Positions 21,275 through 29,882 of a stretch of DNA of 59,447 bases are shown piece by piece. The notes below the pieces were generated by a model that was given only the letters and a program-made list of their open reading frames with translations, had not been told where the DNA came from and searched no databases. A program made the translations under genes and the position numbers. The DNA comes from Hyphomicrobiales bacterium (lineage in GTDB: Bacteria; Pseudomonadota; Alphaproteobacteria; Rhizobiales; Rhizobiaceae), in contig JAJFHV010000003.1 of assembly GCA_021775415.1 (NCBI GenBank), positions 1 to 59,447 on the forward strand, written 5' to 3'. Numbering within the stretch: position 1 is the first letter of the stretch; each line of letters opens with the position of its first letter.

Positions 21275-22504
21275 TTATTGAGGATTAGAAGCCAGTTGCA
21301 GTCTTGCCGCAATTCGCCAGGATACAAACAACATTATACCACTTGCCGCAAGGCAGTAGATGCCCATCGCGGCAACCTGAGAGGTGTATTTAATGCCAAT
21401 GTCGATGAGATAACCTGAAATGCCCGGGCCCATGGCGGTTGCAAACACCATAACAGCAATCACCAGCGAACGAACCGACCCCAAGTGTCTGGTTCCATAT
21501 ACTTCCGGCCACAGCGCACCAAACAGCGTTGATGAGATACCGTACGACACCCCGAGCAAGCCCATAAAGACGAACATTGAATAGCTTTCGCTTACTCCCG
21601 CAAGCACCAGGCAGGCTGCACCAAGAGGAACCAGAAACAATGGCAATTGCGCGACGGCGGAAAACCGGTCCACCAGCCATCCGGCAACCAGCGCAAAAAT
21701 GGTTGTCATGATTGCCATGCCGGTAAAGGAGAGTGCAAACAGCTCCGGCGACCAGCCGCGCAGTTCAACCAGATAAATTTGATGGAAAAATATAGTCGTT
21801 CCGACGAATCCGGGACACATAACCCCCGCCAGCATCAGCCAGAAATATGGATCACCCAACACTTCTGCACGGGTCCAGTTTCGGGCGGCAACACTTCTCT
21901 CTCTTGGATCATTGGCACGCGGCGTACGTTCCACGCTGAGCAGGCCGAAAAGTATCGGCAATGCAATGAGAAGCAGAACACCGGCTGAGATCAGCCAGGT
22001 GTTTCGCCAACCAACCCAGAGGAAGACGAATATGACGATCGTCGGCATAACAGCCTCACCCAACTGATGTCCCATGGTCGCAACAGAAACCGCTTTGCCC
22101 CGCTGGGCAGAATACCACCGCCCCATCGCCGTCATCGAGGTATGCGTCATCATTCCCTGGCCAAACAGCCGCAGCGCATAAATCGTCAGGGCAAGCAAGA
22201 CTATCGAACTGGAATAGGCCATCGAAATACAGGCCAGTGCCAAGGCTGGAACAATCAACAGAACGGTTTTCGCAACTGTGATGTGATCCACAATTCGGCC
22301 GATATGAGGAAGCGTAAACGCGCTGCCCAAGGTGGCAACCATGTAAAGCAGGCCAAAGTCACCATGAGACAGTCCGTACTCGCTGCGGATACCGCCACCG
22401 GAAAGTGAAATGAAAAATGTCTGCCCGAAGGACGAAAAAAAAGTGAGCAGCAGACCACCGGCAAGCCAGCGCAAATTCTCACGTATGAACACTATATAGC
22501 TCAA
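21275..22504 (-). CDS. Major facilitator superfamily transporter
   Basis: This is a 409-residue protein with about 12 hydrophobic segments spread over its length, typical of MFS permeases. A conserved loop between helices 2 and 3 (HIGRIVDHI) stands where the MFS motif A lies. The substrate is not evident; the sequence looks closest to the oxalate/formate and monocarboxylate-like branch, but this is an impression. It is tightly packed in an operon: 7 bases after the nadE stop and 16 bases before gltX. The linkage to NAD and tRNA charging genes gives no obvious clue to the cargo. Confidence 0.85.
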   Translation of the reverse strand: MSYIVFIRENLRWLAGGLLLTFFSSFGQTFFISLSGGGIRSEYGLSHGDFGLLYMVATLGSAFTLPHIGRIVDHITVAKTVLLIVPALALACISMAYSSSIVLLALTIYALRLFGQGMMTHTSMTAMGRWYSAQRGKAVSVATMGHQLGEAVMPTIVIFVFLWVGWRNTWLISAGVLLLIALPILFGLLSVERTPRANDPRERSVAARNWTRAEVLGDPYFWLMLAGVMCPGFVGTTIFFHQIYLVELRGWSPELFALSFTGMAIMTTIFALVAGWLVDRFSAVAQLPLFLVPLGAACLVLAGVSESYSMFVFMGLLGVSYGISSTLFGALWPEVYGTRHLGSVRSLVIAVMVFATAMGPGISGYLIDIGIKYTSQVAAMGIYCLAASGIMLFVSWRIAARLQLASNPQ

Positions 22505-22511
22505 AGCACGA

Positions 22512-24182
22512 TTACCGATCCCTGAACCGATTGGTGATCGGATATCTGCGGTCCCTGCCGAAATATTTGCGGGTGATTTTTACACCAGGCGCGGACTGCC
22601 GGCGTTTGTATTCGGCAATATAGAGAAGGTGCTCGATATGCTCGACAAGCTTCCGTTCATGGCCTTTGTTTACAATATCATCAACGGACATTTCCAACTC
22701 AACAAGACACTCCAATATCTCATCAAGTACCGGATAAGGTGGCAGGCTGTCTTGATCCGTCTGATCCGGTCTTAATTCCGCAGATGGCGCCTTGTCGATA
22801 ATGTTTTGCGGGATGACTTCACCGCTGGGACCCAAACAATCGGGCGACACGTTCCTGTTTCGCCAATCTGCCAAACGATAGACCTGCATTTTGTAGAGGT
22901 CCTTGATCGGATTATAGCCGCCATTCATATCACCATAGAGCGTGGCATATCCAACCGACATTTCTGACTTGTTTCCAGTTGTCACAACCATCGAACCAAA
23001 CTTGTTCGACACCGCCATCAGGATTACACCGCGAGCGCGTGATTGCAGATTTTCCTCTGTCACCCCTTCATTGGTTCCTTCAAACAAATCAGAAAGCGCG
23101 GCGGAAAATCCTTCAACCGGCTTTTCAATCGGCACAGTTTCATATTTCACCCCGAGCGCCTTTGCGCAGGCGGCTGCATCATCCAGGCTTTCCTCAGATG
23201 TGTAGTCATAAGGCATCATGATGCAGCGAACCCGTTCCTCGCCAAGTGCATCAACTGCCATTGCAGCACAAATTGCTGAATCGATGCCGCCGGAGAGGCC
23301 CAACACCACATTGGCAAAACCGTTCTTGTTTACGTAGTCGCGCAGGCCAGAGACACAGGCGCGCCAATCGGACTCCTCCTTGTCCGGCAAATTGGCTTTG
23401 ACACCGTCTTCACAAAACCAGCCACTCTCGCCGCGCCGCCAGGTTGTGACGATCACAGAACTTTCAAACTGGTTCATTTGCACCGCCAGATGATGATCGC
23501 GATTGATCACAAACGAACCCCCATCAAATACCAGTTCATCCTGCCCACCCAGTTGATTGGCATAAGCAATCGGCAATCCACTTTCGATGATTTGACGGAT
23601 AACCACCTGATGCCGCACATCCATCTTTTCGCTGTAGTAAGGCGAACCATTGGGTACCAACAGAAACTCGGCACCACTTTCAGTCAGGGTTTCAGACACG
23701 CCGAAATCGCCCCAGATATCTTCACATATTGGAATACCTATCCGCACACCACGAAAATTTACCGGGCCCGGCATGGGTCCTGTATCAAATACCCGCTTCT
23801 CATCGAATACGCCGTAGTTTGGCAGATCAACTTTCATGCGCCAAGTTTTGATTTTGCCTTCGTCCAACATGGCGGCCGCATTGTACAGTCCAGATTTGTC
23901 ACGAACCGGCGACCCCATGATGACACCGGGGCCACCATCGGAAGTATCGCCTGCAAGCGCTTCGACTGCCTCCATGCATTCTTCCACGAATGCAGGTTTG
24001 AGCACCAGATCCTCAGGTGGATAGCCAGACATAAATAGCTCGGTGAACAGCACCAAATCTGCCTTCGCACGGGCAGCGTCAGCTCGGGCTTTGCGAGCAA
24101 GTACTAAATTACCCGCAACATCCCCGACCGTCGGATTTGCCTGCACAATCGCAATGCGCAAAATGTCAGGAGGTTTGCTCAA
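22512..24182 (-). CDS. nadE: Glutamine-dependent NAD+ synthetase
   Basis: This 556-residue enzyme catalyses the last step of NAD synthesis, amidating deamido-NAD with ATP. The N-terminal nitrilase-like glutaminase domain (1-260) shows the Glu of FTELFMSGYPPEDL, the Lys of WRMKVDLPNYGVFDEKR and the catalytic Cys of IPICEDIWGDF. The C-terminal synthetase domain begins near 270 with the P-loop LGLSGGIDSAI and later has VVTTGNKSEMSVGYATLYGD. All key residues are present and the length is normal. It is the first gene of a three-gene operon with an MFS transporter and gltX. Confidence 0.96.
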   Translation of the reverse strand: MSKPPDILRIAIVQANPTVGDVAGNLVLARKARADAARAKADLVLFTELFMSGYPPEDLVLKPAFVEECMEAVEALAGDTSDGGPGVIMGSPVRDKSGLYNAAAMLDEGKIKTWRMKVDLPNYGVFDEKRVFDTGPMPGPVNFRGVRIGIPICEDIWGDFGVSETLTESGAEFLLVPNGSPYYSEKMDVRHQVVIRQIIESGLPIAYANQLGGQDELVFDGGSFVINRDHHLAVQMNQFESSVIVTTWRRGESGWFCEDGVKANLPDKEESDWRACVSGLRDYVNKNGFANVVLGLSGGIDSAICAAMAVDALGEERVRCIMMPYDYTSEESLDDAAACAKALGVKYETVPIEKPVEGFSAALSDLFEGTNEGVTEENLQSRARGVILMAVSNKFGSMVVTTGNKSEMSVGYATLYGDMNGGYNPIKDLYKMQVYRLADWRNRNVSPDCLGPSGEVIPQNIIDKAPSAELRPDQTDQDSLPPYPVLDEILECLVELEMSVDDIVNKGHERKLVEHIEHLLYIAEYKRRQSAPGVKITRKYFGRDRRYPITNRFRDR

Positions 24183-24270
24183 TTATTCGACTCCGGGGAT
24201 CGGCGATACCATCCCCACCTAGATAGCTACCGCACAGCCATGCAGCAATGAAATTCGACGCAACCCGCAT

Positions 24271-24771
24271 TTATGTTTGAGCCAAGGAAAGCGTGGGATG
24301 GCTCTCATTTTTCAACTTTTCAAAGTTGTCCAGTATCTTCAGGCAGGCTTCTGCCGCTTCCTTCCCCTTAATGACAAAGTGCTCACGGAAGAACTTCTTG
24401 TGTGCCGCGGTTTCCTGGAACTGATGGGGAGTGAGTACGGCAGAAATAATTGGAACTTCTGTCTCCAATTGAACGCGCATCAATGCGTCAACGACCGTGC
24501 CAGATACGAAGTCATGACGATAAATCCCACCATCAACGACAAATCCTGAGGCAACAATTGCATCAAATCGACCTGACTGCGCCAACCTCTTTGCAAGGAG
24601 TGGGATATCAAATGCCCCTGGAACGTCGAACACGCCTACCTGATATTCGGTGTAGCCGTGCTGGCTCAACTCTGCATTGAAACCTTCCAGACAGCGATCA
24701 ACGATATCTGAATGCCAATTGGCTTTGATGAATGCAATTTTGGTGTTTTTGATTTGGTTTGGCTGATTCAT
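24271..24771 (-). CDS. ribH: 6,7-dimethyl-8-ribityllumazine synthase, RibH2 type
   Basis: This 166-residue enzyme condenses the pyrimidine intermediate with 3,4-dihydroxy-2-butanone 4-phosphate in the penultimate riboflavin step. The substrate-binding Trp lies in KANWHSDIVD, then DVPGAFDIP, and ASGFVVDGGIYRHDFV is the modified loop seen in the RibH2 form of Brucella and rhizobia instead of the usual GxVIxG-type segment. GGAGAAATG precedes the ATG. An FMN riboswitch lies directly upstream on the same strand, as known for ribH2 of related bacteria. A second, housekeeping ribH would be expected elsewhere in the genome. Confidence 0.93.
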   Translation of the reverse strand: MNQPNQIKNTKIAFIKANWHSDIVDRCLEGFNAELSQHGYTEYQVGVFDVPGAFDIPLLAKRLAQSGRFDAIVASGFVVDGGIYRHDFVSGTVVDALMRVQLETEVPIISAVLTPHQFQETAAHKKFFREHFVIKGKEAAEACLKILDNFEKLKNESHPTLSLAQT

Positions 24772-24842
24772 GTCATTTCTCCATTAGACGTGAATCAGGG
24801 CGTGCAACCAATGGCAACGCCAACAACGGACGCCGCGCATTG

Positions 24843-25006
24843 ATTATTCTCTCCCATCCGGACTTTAACCGTCGGCTCCGGTTTCTCACCGGATCTGCTG
24901 ACCTCTTTGACATTTGCCAAAAAGCGCTCGCGGGCTTTCATGTTAGTCTTGTTGAGAGACCAAACTGATTACCGCCGGTGGGGAATTTCACCCCGCCCTG
25001 AGAACA
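24843..25006 (-). ncRNA. FMN riboswitch (RFN element) upstream of ribH
   Basis: Read on the minus strand, the element opens with TCAGGGCGGGGTGAAATTCC, continues with CACCGGCGGTAAT, then CCGGTGAGAAACCGGAGCCG, and closes with CCGACGGTTAAAGTCCGGAT GGGAGAGAA. These are the conserved blocks of the RFN element in the right order. It ends about 70 bases before the ribH start, so FMN should shut off ribH expression at termination or translation initiation. The long variable arm lies at about 24890-24965. Confidence 0.96.
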
Positions 25007-25183
25007 ATTTCACTTCACGAACCATTCGCGAAGCATCTGAAAAACTTACAGATTCTGCAGTCTCGCCGCAAGCACCGGTTTACCTGAACACCTTGTTCAG
25101 TTTCTGTTCAGCCTTGTTTTGCCATTATTTGCGAACACAATGATTGGAAACGGGGATCAACCCCAAAATTCAGGGAAATCGTC

Positions 25184-25771
25184 ATGTTGAAATCAAAACG
25201 CTCAACAACCTCCAAATTCCTAACTGTCGCATTGGCCGGCGCCTTCTTGTCTACTGGCTTGTTACCAGTAACCGAAGCTTCTGCTGGCCACCGCCATAAG
25301 GTCAACAAGCACGCTCAAAAACATCACAAGCGTCATAAGCGCCGCAACAATGATGGTGACTTGATTGCCGCTGGCATTATTGGTCTTGCAATTGGTGCCA
25401 TCATCGCCGGCTCTGCCAATGATCGCAACCACCGGGCTGATGCCTATTACAACGATTACAACAATTATCCGGTGCCACCAGAAGCAACCAGCTATGGTTA
25501 TCAGGAACCCTATTACGATGATTACCAGGGCAACGATTATAACAACGGCACAGTTCAACGTCAGCCGCTCTCCGACTATTCCAATGGTGGCGTTTCACAG
25601 CCCTATTCAAACAGCGGACCACGTGTGGTGACGTATGAGGAAACTGTCTCGCTCGAACCTTGGACTCAAGGGTGGTATGAGTATTGCAGCCAGAAATTCC
25701 GCAGCTTCGACCCGCAAAAGGGCACATATCTGGGTTATGATGGTCTGAACCACTTCTGCACCCCGAAGTAA
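25184..25771 (+). CDS. BA14K family exported protein
   Basis: This is a 195-residue protein with AGGGA 7 bases before its ATG. A signal peptide covers about residues 1-35. A His/Lys/Arg-rich stretch, a glycine-rich hydrophobic segment (about 65-82) and a Tyr/Asn/Asp-rich low-complexity region follow. The C-terminal BA14K motif is clear: WYEYCSQKFRSFDPQKGTYLG followed by a final conserved Cys. BA14K is a Brucella immunoreactive lectin-like protein, and relatives occur throughout the Hyphomicrobiales, probably in the envelope. The function is unknown. A strong terminator follows the stop. Confidence 0.9.
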   Translation: MLKSKRSTTSKFLTVALAGAFLSTGLLPVTEASAGHRHKVNKHAQKHHKRHKRRNNDGDLIAAGIIGLAIGAIIAGSANDRNHRADAYYNDYNNYPVPPEATSYGYQEPYYDDYQGNDYNNGTVQRQPLSDYSNGGVSQPYSNSGPRVVTYEETVSLEPWTQGWYEYCSQKFRSFDPQKGTYLGYDGLNHFCTPK

Positions 25772-25797
25772 GCACCAGCCTCAAATTCCCTGACAAG

Positions 25798-25829
25798 CCG
25801 CCAGTTCACACCCGGACTGGCGGTTTTTT
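25798..25829 (+). terminator. Intrinsic terminator after BA14K gene
   Basis: CCGCCAGT pairs with ACTGGCGG around a 10-base loop and is followed directly by a run of T. It lies 26 bases after the BA14K stop codon. Confidence 0.92.
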
Positions 25830-25919
25830 ATCACGCAGGCGTTATTCCAAGTGAATTGCAGCACCCTAACCCCGACACCATTTGATGGAAATGTAGCAAA
25901 CAGATGGAAGGACATTCAC

Positions 25920-26045
25920 ATGGTTTTTTCTACCCGCACCGCCCGGCAAGGCGTTACAGGAACAAATCACCCGGTTGCGCGTGTATTGGTGGTTTCCACC
26001 CTTTTGACCGTTGTTAGCTTGGGATTTGTGACATTTCTCACATAA
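25920..26045 (+). CDS. Small single-pass membrane protein, copy 1 of tandem pair
   Basis: This is a 41-residue protein with a good GGAAGGA ribosome site 7 bases before its ATG. The first 20 residues are polar and basic. Residues 21-40 form one hydrophobic segment containing VLVVSTLLTVVSLG. The next small gene, 95 bases downstream, encodes another 41-residue protein that aligns without gaps: 9 identities, including Met1, Phe3, Arg9, His17, Val25-Ser26-Thr27 and Leu34-Gly35. I do not recognise the family. It would be an inner-membrane miniprotein of the kind often missed in annotation. Confidence 0.65.
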   Translation: MVFSTRTARQGVTGTNHPVARVLVVSTLLTVVSLGFVTFLT

Positions 26046-26140
26046 AAAGTGCGTTGGCGTGTGACATTTGGCACTTCAGCCTCCCCTTTTATGCGCCATA
26101 TTAGGGTCATCGGAGGCAAATTAGGCCACAGGAGTTTAAA

Positions 26141-26266
26141 ATGACATTCCCGCAAGATCAGATCAGGGATGAATATCACCCAGAAGAGCATTCAATCGTA
26201 AGCATCGTGCTCGTTTCAACCATCATGATCGCATCAGCACTTGGCATCTTGGTCGCAGTATTTTAA
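26141..26266 (+). CDS. Small single-pass membrane protein, copy 2 of tandem pair
   Basis: This is a 41-residue protein with CAGGAG 7-8 bases before its ATG. An acidic N-terminal half (with DQIRDEYHPEEH) is followed by a hydrophobic segment, SIVSIVLVSTIMIASALGIL. It has the same length as the preceding miniprotein and aligns to it without gaps, sharing the VST...LG core, but its head is acidic where the other is basic. A stem-loop terminator lies 30 bases downstream. The function is unknown. Opposite charges on two related miniproteins could let them pair. Confidence 0.7.
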   Translation: MTFPQDQIRDEYHPEEHSIVSIVLVSTIMIASALGILVAVF

Positions 26267-26295
26267 TCAAAGACTGCAATCACAATAAGCAAAAT

Positions 26296-26319
26296 GGCAG
26301 GGCTACGGCCCTGCCTTTT
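26296..26319. terminator. Intrinsic terminator after small membrane protein genes
   Basis: GGCAGGGC pairs with GCCCTGCC around a TACG tetraloop and is followed by TTTT. An A-run precedes it, so it may also serve the convergent aminotransferase gene, which ends at 26337. Confidence 0.9.
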
Positions 26320-26336
26320 GATTCCAGTCCGGAAAT

Positions 26337-27449
26337 TTATCTCAATTCAGACAGAACGATTGCAAGCTCACGTTCAAACAGATCAAGGTTTTCATCTGTG
26401 CCCACACTCACACGAATGCATCGATTTTGAGGATCACTTCCAGGCATTCGAACAAATACGCTACGCTCAACCAGCCCCTCCAGCACAGATTTTGCGAAAG
26501 CCGCATCTTTCCCGCAATCAACTGCGACGAAATTTGTTGCAGATGGCACCGTACTCAGGCCGTTAGCCGCGGCAATTTTATAAATTCGCTCTCTTGCGCG
26601 GACAATCCTGCCAACCACATCAACCAGATAATCCTGATCCCGCAAGGCATGGAGCGCAGCAATCTGGGCAACCCGGTTCATACCAAAATGATTTCTGATC
26701 TTGTCGAAATTGACAATCAAGTCCTTGTGTCCGATCGCATAGCCCACCCGCGCTCCTGCCATGCCATAGGCCTTTGAGAAGGTTCGAAAACGCAAAACAT
26801 TCGGTTTGCTGACATCAAGTGGTGGAGCGGTGCCTTCCGGTGCTGCCTCAATATAGGCTTCATCCAGCACCAGCACGGTTTCATCCGGCACATCATCGAT
26901 CAGCTTGGCAATTGTTTTTGCCGGCCACCAGGTACCCATTGGATTGTTCGGGTTTGAAAAATAAAGCATTGCCGCATTGGTCTCACGCGCCTTTTCAACC
27001 AGCACCACCGGGTCTTCGTGGTCTTTCTTGAACGGTACAAACTGCAGGGTCGAACCATAACCGTTCACATGGAAATTGAAGGTTGGATAGGAGCCAAGCG
27101 TGGTAACCACGTTGACACCCGGTCCGGCAAACATTCTGACCGCATAACCGAACAGCCCGTCGATCCCCTCACCTACGACAATGTTTTCAGGGGCAACGCA
27201 GTGATGAGCAGCCAATGCAACGCGTAAATCATGGCTTTCAGGGTCGGCGTATTTCCAGATGCCAGCCGCCTCTTCCTGCATCGCCTTTAAAGCCAGCGGC
27301 GAGGGTCCAAATACATTTTCATTGGCACCAATTCGCGCCTGAAACGGTTTGCCGGCAATTCTCTCCTGGGTCTCGGGGCCCACAAAAGGCACCGTGGCGG
27401 GCAACTTGGCCACAAGGGGCGTTAATTTGTAGGATGGTTTCACAGTCAC
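26337..27449 (-). CDS. HisC-family PLP aminotransferase
   Basis: This is a 370-residue fold-type I aminotransferase. GANENVFGPSP near residue 41 is the substrate loop, FSNPNNPMGTW and LDEAYIE hold the PLP ring, and the Schiff-base Lys226 lies in FRTFSKAYGMAGARVGYA. The family includes histidinol-phosphate and aromatic amino acid aminotransferases. No his genes are adjacent, so the exact substrate is open: either a second HisC or an aromatic aminotransferase. It converges on the small membrane protein genes and shares their terminator region. Confidence 0.87.
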   Translation of the reverse strand: MTVKPSYKLTPLVAKLPATVPFVGPETQERIAGKPFQARIGANENVFGPSPLALKAMQEEAAGIWKYADPESHDLRVALAAHHCVAPENIVVGEGIDGLFGYAVRMFAGPGVNVVTTLGSYPTFNFHVNGYGSTLQFVPFKKDHEDPVVLVEKARETNAAMLYFSNPNNPMGTWWPAKTIAKLIDDVPDETVLVLDEAYIEAAPEGTAPPLDVSKPNVLRFRTFSKAYGMAGARVGYAIGHKDLIVNFDKIRNHFGMNRVAQIAALHALRDQDYLVDVVGRIVRARERIYKIAAANGLSTVPSATNFVAVDCGKDAAFAKSVLEGLVERSVFVRMPGSDPQNRCIRVSVGTDENLDLFERELAIVLSELR

Positions 27450-27576
27450 ACAGGTCTCCGGGGTCCTAATTTGATCAATCTTGAAGATTATTCATGTCGG
27501 GCGCACATGCAATGGTCGATTTTCCTTCTAACGCGTAATAGGTTAGCCACAGTGATTCTATTTATGTGATGCAACT

Positions 27577-29628
27577 ATGGATGATGCAAACGATCTGTTT
27601 TCGGGCAGCGATCCTGTGACTAGCGCCGACGAGACACCTCGCCCGGCTGCAAAGCCTGTTCGCGCCAAGAAACCCGCCAAAGGCAGCGCTGAGGCCAATT
27701 ACTCGGCTGCTGACATCGAGGTCCTTGAAGGGCTTGAACCAGTCCGCCGCCGCCCGGGCATGTATATTGGCGGTACTGACGAGAAAGCGCTGCATCACCT
27801 GTTTGCCGAAGTAATCGACAATTCCATGGATGAGGCGGTTGCCGGTCATGCCAACTGGATTGAAGTCGAGCTGGAAGCGGATGGGGCGCTTTGCGTAACC
27901 GATAACGGTCGCGGTATCCCGGTTGATCCACACCCCAAGTTCAAGGATAAATCCGCGCTGGAAGTCATAATGACCACGCTCCATGCGGGTGGTAAGTTTG
28001 ATTCCGACGTTTATGAAACCTCCGGCGGATTGCACGGGGTTGGGGTCTCGGTTGTCAATGCGCTCTCCGAACATTTGGTCGTAGAAGTAGCGCGAAACCG
28101 CACCTTGTATGTGCAGGAATTTTCCAAAGGCATCTCAAAGGCTCCGCTCAAGGAAATGGGCGAAGTTCACAATCGCCGCGGTACCAAAATCCGTTTCAAG
28201 CCGGATCCGGAAATTTTTGGCAAGAACTGCAAATTCGACCCAGCTCGCCTCTACCGCATGGCACGCTCCAAGGCGTACCTGTTTGGTGGAGTTGAAATCC
28301 GTTGGGCCTGCGACCCAACGCTGCTCAAGGAAGGCTCCGAGACGCCAGACAAGGCAGTCATTCACTTTCCCGGTGGATTACGCGATTACCTGGACGAAAC
28401 CGTTGGTTCTGCCCACAAGGTCAACGCCGTGCCATTCTTTGGCAAGTCGGACCAGAAAAGTGGCCACGGCACGATTGAATGGGCAGTCACCTGGCATGGC
28501 GATGACGGGTTCGTCCATTCCTATTGCAACACCATTCCCACTGCCGAGGGCGGTACCCATGAAGCGGGATTTCGCATTGCGCTTACCCGTGGCCTCAAGG
28601 CATACGCCGAAATTGTCGGTAACAAGAAGGCTTCGATCATCACCACCGATGACGTAATGACGTCGGCGGCTGCGATGCTCTCGGTATTCATTCGGGAGCC
28701 AGAGTTCGTTGGTCAAACCAAAGACAAGCTGGCAACCGTTGAAGCCCAGCGGGTCGTCGAGAATGCCATTCGCGATCCATTTGACCACTGGCTGGCAGCT
28801 TCGCCTGCGGAAGCAAACCGGCTGCTCGACTGGGTAGTAGACCGGGCAGAGGAACGCCTGCGCCGCCGCAAGGAAAAGGAAATTAACCGCAAGTCTGCCA
28901 CCCGCAAACTGCGATTGCCTGGCAAGCTTGCCGATTGTTCCGCCAGCGCCAAGGGCGGCACGGAACTTTTCATCGTCGAGGGCGACAGTGCCGGTGGTTC
29001 CGCCAAGCAGGCGCGCAATCGTACTTCACAGGCGATATTGCCGTTGCGTGGCAAGATCCTCAACGTTGCCAACGCAGGGCGTGAGAAGCTCGCCGCCAAC
29101 CAGCAGATTTCCGACCTCATTCAGGCACTCGGCTGCGGGACACGCTCAAACTTCCGCGATGATGATCTGCGCTATGACCGCATCATCATCATGACCGATG
29201 CAGATGTGGATGGTGCACATATCGCTTCGCTGCTGATTACGTTTTTTTACCAGGAAATGCCGGACATGATCCGTTCCGGTCGCCTTTATCTGGCGATCCC
29301 ACCGCTCTACCGGATTTCGCAAGGCGGCAAGACGCTCTATGCCCGAGATGATGCCCACCGGCAGGAATTGATGGAAACCGAATTCACTGGCACCAAAAAG
29401 GTCGATATTGGCCGTTTCAAGGGCCTTGGTGAGATGATGCCGGCGCAGTTGAAGGAAACCACGATGGATCCGACGAAGCGCTCGCTGTTGCGGGTCGAAA
29501 TTGCCGAAGCGGATGAAAATTCGACACGCAAAACCGTGGATCAGTTGATGGGTAACAAGCCGGAAGCTCGATTTAAATTCATTCAGGAAAATGCCGAATT
29601 CGCTGCAGATGATGCGCTGGATGTTTGA
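27577..29628 (+). CDS. parE: DNA topoisomerase IV subunit B
   Basis: This is a 683-residue ATPase subunit of topoisomerase IV, which decatenates daughter chromosomes. A basic, Ala/Pro-rich lead of about 40 residues precedes the GHKL ATPase domain: EVIDNSMDEA, VTDNGRGIPVD and GGLHGVGVSVVNALS. The transducer domain follows, then the TOPRIM domain with LFIVEGDSAGGSAKQARNR and MTDADVDGAHI. The absence of the GyrB-specific insertion and the wording RYKGLGEM replaced by RFKGLGEM fit ParE rather than GyrB. The length is typical of alphaproteobacterial ParE. It is transcribed alone. Confidence 0.94.
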   Translation: MDDANDLFSGSDPVTSADETPRPAAKPVRAKKPAKGSAEANYSAADIEVLEGLEPVRRRPGMYIGGTDEKALHHLFAEVIDNSMDEAVAGHANWIEVELEADGALCVTDNGRGIPVDPHPKFKDKSALEVIMTTLHAGGKFDSDVYETSGGLHGVGVSVVNALSEHLVVEVARNRTLYVQEFSKGISKAPLKEMGEVHNRRGTKIRFKPDPEIFGKNCKFDPARLYRMARSKAYLFGGVEIRWACDPTLLKEGSETPDKAVIHFPGGLRDYLDETVGSAHKVNAVPFFGKSDQKSGHGTIEWAVTWHGDDGFVHSYCNTIPTAEGGTHEAGFRIALTRGLKAYAEIVGNKKASIITTDDVMTSAAAMLSVFIREPEFVGQTKDKLATVEAQRVVENAIRDPFDHWLAASPAEANRLLDWVVDRAEERLRRRKEKEINRKSATRKLRLPGKLADCSASAKGGTELFIVEGDSAGGSAKQARNRTSQAILPLRGKILNVANAGREKLAANQQISDLIQALGCGTRSNFRDDDLRYDRIIIMTDADVDGAHIASLLITFFYQEMPDMIRSGRLYLAIPPLYRISQGGKTLYARDDAHRQELMETEFTGTKKVDIGRFKGLGEMMPAQLKETTMDPTKRSLLRVEIAEADENSTRKTVDQLMGNKPEARFKFIQENAEFAADDALDV

Positions 29629-29642
29629 AACATTTTCAAAAT

Positions 29643-29668
29643 CATCCTGAGCCTGTCAAAGGACGAGA
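29643..29668. repeat. Short REP-like intergenic sequence
   Basis: TCATCCTGAGCCTGTCAAAG followed by GACGAG resembles the dispersed element, often read as its complement beginning GTCCTTCGACAGGCTCAGG, found between genes of many alphaproteobacteria. Only one copy is seen in this window, so its repeat status rests on recall. Confidence 0.45.
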
Positions 29669-29741
29669 GCATGCGCGAAGGCCTAGACACCTACGTCTGC
29701 TTTGAGCCCATATTGACCGATTTTACTCATTTCACTGATTG

Positions 29742-29767
29742 AGCGGTTGTATAATCATACAATCGCT
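29742..29767. terminator. Inverted repeat between convergent parE and methyltransferase genes
   Basis: Arms AGCGGTTGTAT and ATACAATCGCT, with one mismatch, surround a 4-base AATC loop. The site lies between two converging genes, where a bidirectional terminator would be expected. No T-run follows on the plus strand, so function as an intrinsic terminator is uncertain. Confidence 0.4.
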
Positions 29768-29882
29768 AAAAATTATCCAGAATAGCCTCTAGAATTCGAG
29801 ATATATGAATCAGTAAGGACTGACCTTCAAAGGGTCCTTTGCGGCTGAGGGCGAAATGCCGCCCCAAGCGATCTCGCCAAAT

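Noticed and set aside
23478-24038. 186-codon plus-strand open frame
   Set aside because: Antisense shadow of nadE, with no family features.
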